Below, in pieces: positions 22,052 to 32,932 of a DNA stretch of 64,000 bases. Location of the stretch: the NCBI RefSeq assembly GCF_050908995.1, contig NC_135124.1:8618001-8682000 (forward strand), written 5' to 3'. The notes under the pieces were generated by a model, which searched no databases, had not been told where the DNA came from, and saw only the letters and a program-made list of their open reading frames with translations. Position 1 is the stretch's first letter, and each line of letters opens with the position of its first letter. Made by a program: the position numbers and the translations under genes. This DNA is from Andrena cerasifolii. Its lineage: Eukaryota > Arthropoda > Insecta > Hymenoptera > Andrenidae.

Positions 22052-25000
22052 ATGCCGTCAAAGTCGGAGTTGAAGGCAGACGAGGATGGTGTCTACAAAA
22101 GCTCGAAGCGCGAGCTTCCGCGGGACGCCGTGGCGCCCTTATCGCACCTCCAAAAAATGGTCCCTATCGATATTGAATTTAACGACCTCACTTACACTAT
22201 ACCCTATGGTAGAAAAGGTAAGACGCAAGTTGTACAAATCAATGGCTTAGTGCACAGATATTGTACGTACATTTTTAAAAAATTTCAGTTTTTATACGCG
22301 GTATATAAATCACATATCTTCTTCATAAATGTGTGAAAAATAATATATTTCTTCATTGGTTGCCCCTGAATCTTATGTACCATTTCATGTTTAAACCTAT
22401 TTCTCTGGAAACCGCTAAAAGTTATGTGTGCGCTGAGCCATCAGAATATCGAAGCGGCATGTCCACTGTGTGACTTTGTTTGAAACTTTTCATTAACTAA
22501 CACAGGAAACCTCGCGAGTGTAACAGTCTTACGAGGAAGTAGTTTGGTCGGTGCCATTGACTTTGATTATCTTGACCCAAGCGTGACTCGTATTTATGCA
22601 AAATTTAATGGTAAAACAATACCGAGCCCTACTCTGTTACACCGTCGCGCTTTTCTTTTCTCGTGCCATTAAATCTGGGATCGAATTTGTCCAAGGTATT
22701 CGCCTTAATGCGAGTGTTGATTAACACGGAAACTAAATAGGTAATCAAGTATTCATCTGACTGTTGACACCGCTTGTAATTGGCATCCTCCGCGCGCAGA
22801 AAAACCTCTGATTAATGGAACAAGGCGAGAAAAGCCGACGAAAAAAGTTCGAACAAGATTGTATCTCTGGTTGACATTGATTTGTGAATCATTCTGCTCG
22901 TTAATCACCGCGAAAAAAGGAAACGCGTTCTCCGAGCTTTGTACACTTGAAATTGCTGTAACCACTAATTACTGCCGACTTTAAAGGACACATCAGAATA
23001 ATGCGTGATAAGTGAGCCTGCTGGCAATTGTGTCACGATCATTGCGAAGCATTTCCGCAGTTTTTCATGTGATCCTTGCTCGCCGAGATAATCGTTAATT
23101 ATGCATAAGATGCGTTTCCGAGATTCTCGTTAGGGATGTAAAAAGTATTCCGTGCAAGATTTTCACAAGCACCGCGATTTCATAATCCATCTATTTCTAA
23201 GCAGCGAACAATTACAAGAAAACAAAGGTGCCCGAGGAGCATCGAGCAACGGAGGATGGCGCTTTAACCGAAGCACGTGGAAACGATCGTTTCTGCTTTT
23301 GATTCAGCTCTCGGCCGGTGGCTCAACCGCAGGACGCAGACGAAAGGGTCAAAAGAGAGTCGTGCCGCTGCATCGAAATCGAGACGAGCCACCCGCGATC
23401 GTGGCTGGTTATCTCTCGAATACAGAGTAGCCTCTGCCGCGGAGATGAACGGAAGGGCGAGAGGGAAAGTTTCAACCGCGAAAGCTCAAATGATTCCTGG
23501 AGCCGTAGAAGCGGTAATTGCTACGGGGACGGCGTGCGCTCTGCTTGCACAGTGGTAATTTCTGCGGAGAAGAACCGCCGGCCAATTATTCGTGGGAGAT
23601 TCCCGCGAATAAGTGAAATCTTTCAAGAGTCCTCTAGCTGTGCTATAATTTTAATCGCCCTAATACCGTCATAATTCGCGGTGCTGCGCTTTCTTTCCCC
23701 ACTGTAGTGCCTTCAACCTTTCTCCTCCGAGACGACTAGAAGACACACGGCTCAGTGTTTTAGACTTGCTTCACGCATCTGTATGGCAATTAGACGTTTT
23801 CAAGCGTGAAACAGACATCACTTATAAACGCAACGGGGAGAGCGATTTTTTTTCTTCAGAAGAACCGTAGTATTCTTTAATCGTCGTCAGGGAAAATGAA
23901 AGTAGAATGCAACTGCTTCGCGACGTCAACAGTCGCGCTGCACAAAATCGTTTCTCGGAACCGAAGGAAAGAACACATCTCGACGCCCGCGATAATATGT
24001 ACATTTCTTTTTACGTAGATAATAATATCCCCCGGGCGATGAATCAACAGGTGAACGGCACGGGGAACGTCATCGATCCTTTAGAATACCCCGAGTTCGG
24101 GAGAGGAATGAAACGTGCCAACGTTTCGTGCAGGCCCATATTTATGGGGGGATCGATGCTACACTTGCCGGAGGCAGCGCGGATACTGGGGAGGTTCACC
24201 GCGATCGATAAAAACGCTGAGTTCCAAAACACCAGCGGCAATATTCTCCCGTGGCGTATTTACGTTAACGCCCGAAAGCGCGATGAATACGCTGAATATT
24301 TAGTTGCGCAAACAATACGATTACCATGTAGGGGAAGCGTTAAACTTATTCGGTAGTCGCATGACGCTTTATCCACGCAGCTGATAGTGCGTGGTGCTTC
24401 GTTTGAAATGTTATAAAAAAACCGTCGCGAGCTAGCGTGTTTTAGAATTGATTAAATCTAATGCGAGTCCGCTCGGTGTTTTTCCGTGGCTCTTTAATCC
24501 CGGGAGATGATAATTATGAATGACCCAGATGCATAACACGGTGCATTTTATAAGAAATGTTTACATCGATAATGTTACTGGCTCGAAAGTGATTTTAAGG
24601 GGTGCCTGCGGTTAGGTCTGGGTTAGATGATAATTATTAATCACCCAGATGCATAACACGGAGCATTTTGTAAGAAATGTTTACATCGATAATGTTACAG
24701 GCTCGAAAGTAATTTTAAGGGGAGTCTGGGTTCGGTCTGGGTTAGGTCTGGGTTAGATGATAATTATTAATCACCCAGATGCATAACACGGAGTATTTTG
24801 TAAGAAATGTTTACATCGATAATGTTACAGGCTCGAAAGTAATTTTAAGGGGAGTCTGGGTTCGGTCTGGGTTAGATGATAATTATTAATCACCCAGATG
24901 CATAACACGGAGTATTTTGTAAGAAATGTTTTCATCGATAATGTTACAGGCTCGAAAGTAATTTTAAGGGGAGTCTGGGTTCGGTCTGGGTTAGGTCTGG

Positions 25001-28000
25001 GTTAGATGATAATTATTAATCACCCAGATGCATAACACGGAGTATTTTGTAAGAAATGTTTTCATCGATAATGTTACAGGCTCGAAAGTAATTTTAAGGG
25101 GAGTCTGGGTTCGGTCTGGGTTAGATGATAATTATTAATCACCCAGATGCATAACACGGAGTATTTTGTAAGAAATGTTTACATCGATAATGTTACAGGC
25201 TCGAAAGTAATTTTAAGGGGAGTCTGGGTTCGGTCTGGGTTAGATGATAATTATTAATCACCCAGATGCATAACACGGAGTATTTTGTAAGAAATGTTTA
25301 CATCGATAATGTTACAGGCTCGAAAGTAATTTTAAGGGGAGTCTGGGTTCGGTCTGGGTTAGGTCTGGGTTAGATGATAATTATTAATCACCCAGATGCA
25401 TAACACGGAGTATTTTGTAAGAAATGTTTACATCGATAATGTTACTGGCTCGAAAGTGATTTTAAGAGGTGTCTGCGGTTAGGTCTGGGTCAGATGATAA
25501 TTATTAATCACCCAGATGCATAACACGAAGCATTCTGTATGAAATGTTTACATCGATAATGTTACAGGCTCGAACGTGATTTTAAGGGGAGTCTGCGGGC
25601 AATTCAAATCCGGGCAGCTGACTGGCATCCTGGGTCCTTCCGGGGCCGGCAAGTCCAGCCTGTTGAACATCCTTGCGGGATACAAGTAAGACATTGGCGA
25701 GACAATTCTGCTGCTGCGCCTGTACCTCGCAAGTATAGAGTTGAAATCAATTAAATTGCCTCGTCAGAAACGCGCAGATATCGCCCGCCTCCTATCGCCG
25801 CGACTGTCGCCGAATCACGCTTCTCCGAAAACAAGAACTGCGCGATCGATGATCGCTGACCTCGCGACCTACGGCAAGTAGGCGGAAGCAACGCCTAAGC
25901 CGGAGTTAACACGATTCCTCACATCCAGTCGATCGATAGACTAAAAGTGATTACACGGTCTATCGCGGTGGCGTGATTCAAGTCTTTCCACGATCCGTGT
26001 CGGACCGGTAAAGATTCCTGTTGCCTTTGGCTGACATAGAAATCATTTTCAGATCGGCGGGCGTTACTGGACACATAAATATTAATGGGCAAACGCAGAG
26101 CGTGGAGTATTTAAAGAAGATATCATGCTACATCATGCAAGAGGATCTTCTTCAGCCGAGACTGACGGTCCTCGAGGCAATGCAATTTGCCGTGGACTTG
26201 AAGCTTGGCAGTGTCTCGCAAGAAGCGAAGCATGCCGCTGTAGGTATATTCTTCTTCCCAGAGCACTTCGTGCGCGAAGTCGTTGCTTTGGTAATAACGC
26301 TCGAAGTCCGTGAAGACGGAGTTGTTCGATTTTTAAACGCGATAACTGTGCGCAGCATCGGGCTAGGCCGGAGGTGCGCAAAGAAGAAAGGGCACGAATG
26401 CTGAATTTGCATCACGCGCCCCCATTTGTATTCCCGATGCGCGCCACCGGGCACGGAGGATCGTAAAGGGAAGGAAGCGCGTTTCAGTGTGTTTCCATCC
26501 ACTTTCGAAGAATCCCTTCGGCTCTTGCGCAACTGCTGTTGGCTCGATGTCTGCATATTTTCTACTTGTAACTAACCTACGATAGCTCGGCTCGTGACTC
26601 GTGACCCCTCTTTTATCTTTCTCGAAGCTTTAGCGACCGCGTTTCCTTCAATGCTTTTCCAACGAGCTTCTCGTGCTAGTGGCGAAGAGGGTGTTACGAA
26701 GTGAAATGGGATGGAAGCCTTCGAGTTTAGCAATTACACTTTTATTTCAAACAAGCAACTTTAATGACAGAATACATTTAATTACATAAATCAGAAAGGG
26801 ACAAGAGTATCCGCGAATACTCTGCTGCGCGTGAGTAACTTTAATAATAATGACTGCTCGCTTAGTGTCACGTTTTGGAACCGACTGCTCTTGTTTTTGG
26901 GGTCCTATCGGGGGTCCTGATGAGCAGTTGCTGCCTAGGTCCCATTATAAAAACAATTGATTAGGTATAGGTATCCAAACACTACATTTTTTTCGTACTA
27001 TTACAATCAGTCCGTTATTAGTAAACTACCCCTTCATGTTCCCAAAATAATGGGCCCCTGCCCAGAAGGCCCCCCTAGGGCCCTATCTTTAAAAAATTAT
27101 GATTTTAACCAAACACTGTAGGTATTTTTTCTGTACTACTACACTTAGCACAGTTTTAGTAAACAAGGGGCTGAGTCCTGAAAGCGTAGTCAGCTTTGCG
27201 CGCGGCGATAAGAATAACTTTTAACCGTGATAATTTATAATTCGTCCGATTTCAGGTGAAAGAAATTCTGCACGTGTTACGATTAGACGGCGCGAAGAAC
27301 ACCATTACCGAAAGTCTATCCGGTGGCGAGAAGAAGAGACTTTCGATTGCCTTGGAACTTGTGAACAACCCTCCGATTATATTTCTAGACGAACCAACCA
27401 CGTGAGTACTCGATGCATTAGAAAGTAATCTCAGTATGGGGTGTCCGAGTACCAGGAATTTACGAGCTGAGCTGAAATCGGCTCGAGCAATCGAGCCTAC
27501 TCGATCGTTTGAATTTTCCGAGCTGTACTTGAAGAACTCAAACGCCTCGAATACTCGAGCCCCAGTAAGACTTCGGATTACTTTAATTTTCGAATTACTC
27601 GAATATTTTTATGTATTTAATATATCAAATACTACTCCAAGCCGCTAGTAATACTAGAAGTAATTCGAGCAATTCGAAAATTTTCCACCGGAGAATTTAC
27701 CTCCAAGCAATGGCGCGCTCAGGATTTAATCTCTGTCATTGATTCGTTGAACGATTCCAGAGGGTTGGACGAAATATCGGCCGCGCAGTGCATCGACCTA
27801 CTCGAGTGCCTGGCACGATTAGGCAGGACTGTAATTTGCTCGCTTCACACGCCGAGCGCGAGCATTTTCGCGAAATTAGACCACATCTACGTTGTGGCCA
27901 CCGGGCAGTGCGTTTACAGAAGCACCGTGAACAATCTGGTGCCGTTCTTGCAGCAGGTTGGCATCGAATGCCCGAAGCATTATAACCCTGCCGATTTTGG

Positions 28001-29985
28001 TAAGTACCTAGATGTCACAGATTTGGAAGGATACACCGAGCCGCTTAAAAGGAACAGGCGTCGCCCACGAGCTATTGTAATCGTTACAGTGATAGAAGTA
28101 TCAGCGGGTGAATACGGCTCGGAATGGGTAAGTCGGATGATCAGCTTCGCAGACACGGAACTGCCGATCGTTCCTACCTCTCGGTCGACCAGGCCCGAGT
28201 TCCGAGTGTCGAAAGAGATACCGAAAGTGTCGTGGTGCGATCAATTCGTCGTTCTGTCCAGGAGGATGGTACTGCAGCTGTACAGAAACAGGGTGCGAAG
28301 AATCGACTCGCATTATTACAAGCTCGCAATAGTTTCGCGGAGAGTAACTTAACGAATGTTTATTCTTTCGCAGAGCTACATCTATCTGAAAATAGGTCTG
28401 CACATATTCCTCGGCTTCATCATTGGCGCATTGTTCCTAAACGTCGGAAATGACGGATCGAAGACTCTCTTCAATTTCGGCTTCTGTTTCGCCTGTTTGA
28501 TACTTCTTCTCTACGTACCTATGTTACCAGTATTGCTACACTGTAAGAAAAGTATAATTATGCGAGGGAGAATCTACGATCTCGTGAAACGAATTCTCTC
28601 TAACATCACCAAGCGGACGTTCATACTATAGAAAGTATAAAGCTCATAGATGAATCACTGAACAATCGTACAAGCGATATTAGAAGAAGGAAAAAGGAAA
28701 TTAATGTCACCGCGACTGAAGCGATTCAAGAGCTTTGTAAACAGAAAGAAAAACTGGATTTTATTCTTTAAATAAATTTGCATTAAAAGTATTTTTATCC
28801 GTTCAACTCGGCTCTCCCCAAGATTAAATCTTGAGTGCGCCACTGGTATATGCTATCATTCCCGCGCTTCCATATTGTCGCTTACGTTAATGTTTGAATT
28901 ACAGTTCCCTCGGAAGTACAGCTGGTTAAACGAGAATATTTCAACAGATGGTACGACCTGAGCTCCTACTACTGTGCATTCACCGTAATTAATATACCCG
29001 TGCAGGTGAGACGGCAGTTCCCCTAGTGCCGGACATTTAAGGTTTTTTCTCAATTAAAAACGAAGAAATAATATTAAATCAACCTCCTTAGTTGTGCTCT
29101 ACGGTTTACGCGGAATAACGGCTCGGTAGCGTTTCAAATATTACAGATATGGCTAATGTCCGGTATTAGGTATTATATCAAATAGGATTCCCCCTTAAGG
29201 GAACTCTCCCGCATACAGTGCCCGATGCTACAATGAACATTTCTCCTTATTTCGTAGATATTAGTATCGACGATATATTTATCAATGGTGTACGTGATCA
29301 CGGGGCAACCTCTGGAGTTCTTTAGATGCACGATGTTCTTTAGCATCTGCTTTATATGCATGTTCATAGCGGAGAGTATGGCGCTGGCTGTAGCCAGTAT
29401 CTTGAACATAGTGGTACGTTTCAATTATCAAGCTTTGCTCGTGAATTTATTTGCAGTATCTAAATGTGAATTTATGTTTCAGAATGGTACGTTCGTTGGG
29501 CCTGCGCTCAGTGTACCTTTAATGTTGTTCGCGGTACAGGGACTGGGCGAGACGCAAACTCTACCTATTTATCGCAAACTGATAATGTACGTGAGTTACA
29601 TTCGGTACGGTTTAGAAGGTCTCGTAACCGCCTTGTACGGTTTCAATAGGGAGAAGTTGTACTGCCCACCCGAAGAGATATTCTGCGAGTTTGGAGCACC
29701 TCGGCAAATCTTGCAAACCATGCGTAAGAAACTTTGAATATAATTGACGATAACCGAATGGAGGAAATATACCTTTTTCAAGTGAATAATCATGCTTGAA
29801 CTTTCGTTTCAGAAATGGAGCACGTGGTGTTCTGGGTAGATCTCGTCGCCCTTATAGCCATTCTTATTTTCTTAAAAATTCTCACCTACTATTTATTGCG
29901 ACAGAGGCTTAAGCCGAACAGGACGTTCCAGGCACTTCATCTGATAGGAAGACTAGTGAAGAGTCACTTCAATGTTGATAATTAG
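22052..29985 (+). CDS. ABCG-type half-transporter B (ABCG1/ABCG4-like)
   Basis: Second ABCG half-transporter, 632 aa, tandem paralogue of the gene ending at 17839. Exons: 22052-22217, 25568-25685, 26053-26239, 27256-27401, 27761-27999, 28090-28292, 28374-28542, 28905-29005, 29258-29413, 29483-29723, 29813-29985. Several exon lengths equal those of paralogue A (118, 146, 239, 169, 101), so intron positions are shared. Motifs are Walker A GPSGAGKSS, signature LSGGEKKRLSIA, Walker B IIFLDEPTTGLDE and H-loop SLHTPSA. It lacks A's long inter-domain linker. Departures from the common ABCG consensus are TGLDE for SGLD, HTPSA for HQPSA, and VQGLGET in place of the LFSGFF turn between membrane helices. 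The frame is intact. ATG 22052 is the most likely start; the frame stays open upstream to the acceptor at 21960. Poly(A) signal AATAAA is at 30082-30087. Confidence 0.9.
22218..24505. other. First intron of ABCG B, left part
   Basis: Non-coding intron sequence. A 149-codon open frame at 23907-24356 has no recognisable domain, no good splice borders and no paralogous counterpart, so it is not called as a gene. Confidence 0.5.
24506..25605 (+). repeat. Nine-copy 119/130-bp tandem repeat containing the exon 2 splice acceptor
   Basis: Units begin at 24506, 24626, 24756, 24875, 25005, 25124, 25243, 25373 and 25493. Spacings are 120, 130, 119, 130, 119, 119, 130 and 120; the longer units carry one more GTTAGGTCTGG. 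Each unit includes the end of intron 1 (GATAATGTTACAG) and the first 28 bases of the Walker A exon, followed by TTCGGTCTGGGTTAG-type filler. The last unit runs into the real exon at 25568. Units 2-7 keep a usable AG (ending 24700, 24830, 24949, 25079, 25198, 25317); units 1 and 8 have CTGG instead. Confidence 0.95.
26880..27190. repeat. Degenerate repeat DNA in intron of ABCG B
   Basis: This stretch contains imperfect internal duplications (CCAAACACT with GTACTA and AGTAAAC blocks repeated about 140 bases apart). It also shares TTAGGTATAGGTATCCAAACA-like sequence, in inverted orientation, with the hAT-like element at 30231-30477. It is therefore a fragment of a dispersed repeat family. Confidence 0.5.
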
Positions 29986-31673
29986 AAACCTAATTTCACT
30001 GTTCCCTAGACAAACGCGAATGAAATACTGGATGGAGCAAAAAACTCATCTTTTATATTTAATTATATTTAATTAATTCCAAATAAAAAAAACGAAACTC
30101 CGCAGACGTTACGTGTGAAATGTGTCAGCTGTCTTCGGCGATTCCTGCAATACAGTTGAACAAAGTTTTAGTTACGTAAACAGTTTTAAATTTCATTTAC
30201 CCAAAAGTGAAGTAGCTCCCATTTTATGGCCGGTGGTGGATTTAAGAGAACAGGCCCAGGTGGAAAACATTCTGAGGAGGCCATTTTTTGGGGAAAATGA
30301 AGAGGTAGTTAACTAAAAACAAGCCAAGTGTAGTAATACGAAAAAATGTTGGGTTTAGATACCTATACCTAATCATAATTTTTTTTGGGGGGGGGGGGGG
30401 TGAGGCCCTACCGGGGCCTTCTGTGCAGACGCCTGGGCGGCAATTGCTCATCAGCCGCCCTGTTAAATCCGCCACTGGCTATGGCAGAATAAACATCGAG
30501 TCAGCTCTATGATACTAAATTATATTTCATCTATAATTAGGAGCTAGTGTCGAGGACAAAAATGTAATTTGTGTGGGGATCATTTATCGAAATGACACTT
30601 TCGTTCACCAGTCATGACGAACGCAAAAATGATCGAGGAAAGGGTTCGAGCTCAAGAAGTTGGAAATATATTCCTACGACACTGCTGTATTACTTTGATG
30701 CAATTTTCACATCGATGCAATTAGATTACTGTAAACCAGATAAAACCGCCGCGCGATTTCCGTGCAGTTGCACTAATCAGCGATATCGAATCAAAGTAGA
30801 TTTTTCGAATTTTCTGTTTCAATTATAGAATCGAATGTGGTGGCGGCACCTAGCGTCGATAGTCCGATCTTGAGTGCATACCATTTTTATGCGAGCATGT
30901 TGGGTTGCATACAGAAAGGATGATTAAAGCACAAAGAGCAATGAATCTAATCTAAGAAAACGAGTAGTACATTTAGAATCTATGTAGACAAAATATTTAT
31001 TCGCATCGCTACTCGCGTCCATGAAGTACAAATATTTGACTATGTAATATAAATAATAGTGTAGTCGCTTAAGTAATTGATGTAACGTGATGTGTATCAA
31101 CACACGCAATCCATTCAGGTGCAAACTATAAGAAGGTAGATGATAATTCCAAGGTTTTTCTGATAATTCCAGACACAGTCGGCACGTGTCTGCTTGTAGG
31201 TCCCCTTCGTTAACGCAAATACTGGCTCCGAAATCTTTGATAGGATAAACAATTAATAAATCATTTAAAAGTAAACTGCATTTTTGAGATATCTTTGAGG
31301 AAGAAAATTGTCAGATAATGAGACGATTAACGATATCTCTTCTTGTCTCGTTACGGGAAATGTTACATACCAAGGCAAGCTAACAAGATAAATGATACTT
31401 CTTTCAAATTCTCATTCTTTTATCTATCTACAGTATCTACTATGGAGGCTGACGTTCAGCGTTGGATAAGGATAAAGCAATTCGAGTCTTTTGTGTTAAC
31501 TGCTCCACGAAAGTAGTTGCAGGCGGTCAGGTATATGACCATCTGTTGCGGAGCGTGACTGGAAGTGGTGGGGCGATGTTCATAAAACGCGTTGAGAGGA
31601 TAGAGCTGACTCAGTTGAACCGGGCGTTGAGCGTGCGAAAATTCGAACTCTCGAGAAGCCTCATCCTTCAAAG
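29986..31673. other. Intergenic region between ABCG B and RNase T2
   Basis: It begins with the ABCG B 3' untranslated region (AATAAA 30082-30087), then carries the MITE at 30231-30477. The remaining 1.2 kb is AT-rich with no gene or RNA recognised. The last few hundred bases should contain the RNase T2 promoter. Confidence 0.5.
30231..30477. mobile_element. hAT-like MITE with GTGGCGGATTTA termini
   Basis: The left end CGGTGGTGGATTTAA and right end TTAAATCCGCCACTG are inverted repeats. Flanking octamers TTTATGGC and GCTATGGC match at 6 of 8, consistent with an old 8-bp duplication. A related left end (CAGTGGCGGATTTAAG) is at 42210. A run of G at about 30388-30400 lies inside. Confidence 0.65.
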
Positions 31674-32583
31674 ATGCTTCACTACAGTACTATAGGCTTG
31701 TTTTTACTTTTCGTCCCTGCGCTGAATGGGTAAGTGAAGACGTTTGGTTCTTGAACCAGTGCTTCTTTTTCAATTAAACAATACAGATTTGCTTATTTAA
31801 AAAAAAAATCTAACATCGTAGACTAGCGACAGCGGCTTCCAATGATTTCGACGTTTTAATTTTCACTCAACGTTGGCCGAAAACTGTTTGCTACATATGG
31901 AAAGAAAGCTCAGTGACTCATACTTGTTCGTTACCAAAGGATGACGAGGAATGGACCATTCACGGTATTTGGCCGTCTCAGTACAACAAAGTGGGACCAC
32001 AGTTTTGTAAACCCTCTGTACCGTTTAATCCCACCGCGTTACAACCCGTGGAGGGGCAACTGAAAGAGAAATGGATAGACATAGAATACGGGACAGAGTC
32101 TTACTCGCTCTGGAAGCACGAATGGGAGAAGCACGGAACTTGTGCGGCAGTGTTGGAGCCACTGAACACTGAAGTGAAGTATTTCAAAGAGGGTCTAGCT
32201 TTGCTAGATCGATACGATATGAAAAACGTGCTGGCACGAGCGCGCATCTTACCTGGAGGAACGTACACAGCAACTGATATCTTGAACGGAGTTCATCGAG
32301 TACTAGGCAAAGAAGCTCAGATAACGTGTAGAACAGACAAGGTAAGAATCCCATGAAATTTATATTAATATATTACTGTAGAAATGGATTTATACAGCTA
32401 CTATTCAACTCGTTTCAGCACTCTAGAAAGTCATACATATTCGAAATACGAATATGTTTCGACAAAACGTTACAGTTAACCGATTGTAATGGAATCTACG
32501 AATTCCCCACGAACTGTGATCCTCATCAGAATGTGATATATCCGGGTACAGTACCTGGAAATTATTTCGTAGCACAATCATAA
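31674..32583 (+). CDS. Secreted ribonuclease T2 family enzyme
   Basis: Acid endoribonuclease of the RNase T2 family, which cuts single-stranded RNA through a 2',3'-cyclic phosphate; it is secreted or lysosomal. Three exons, 31674-31729, 31822-32341 and 32419-32583, give 246 aa, near the usual family length. Residues 1-18 form a hydrophobic signal peptide (LFLLFVPALNG). Active-site segment I is TIHGIWP with His66; segment II is HEWEKHGTC with His118, Glu119, Lys122 and His123, so all catalytic residues are present. Conserved cysteines for the disulphides are visible. Insects usually carry one such gene (RNase X25 in Drosophila). AATAAA at 32640-32645 is the likely poly(A) signal. It converges tail-to-tail with UBXN1, about 350 bases apart. 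Confidence 0.93.
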
Positions 32584-32932
32584 TTGTATTATAAATGAAC
32601 TTCTGTGTAGAAAGCTTACAAAGACTCTGGCAGAATGGAAATAAATTGCAGCACACCATAATTACTAATCTCTCTAAGTGGGCAAATGATCGGACGAAAG
32701 TTTATATTAGTTTTAAGTGTATATTTTTTTCCTCCATTTTTACAAATTATATCATTTTTTAAAAACAAGTGTGATAAAAACATGCACTCCTTGTAAACTA
32801 CAAACGGAGAATATTTGCGCATAAAAATGTTGCCTTCTTCATGAACAGCGTGTTGGACATTGTACATTGATACATTAGCTTACAAGTCATATTACTGATG
32901 GCATGGCAAGTAGTAATCAATATTAATAAACA

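Noticed and set aside
23907..24356. 149-codon open frame in ABCG B intron 1
   Set aside because: The sequence looks protein-like in composition but matches no family I recognise and lacks a paralogous or splice-supported counterpart; kept only as intron.
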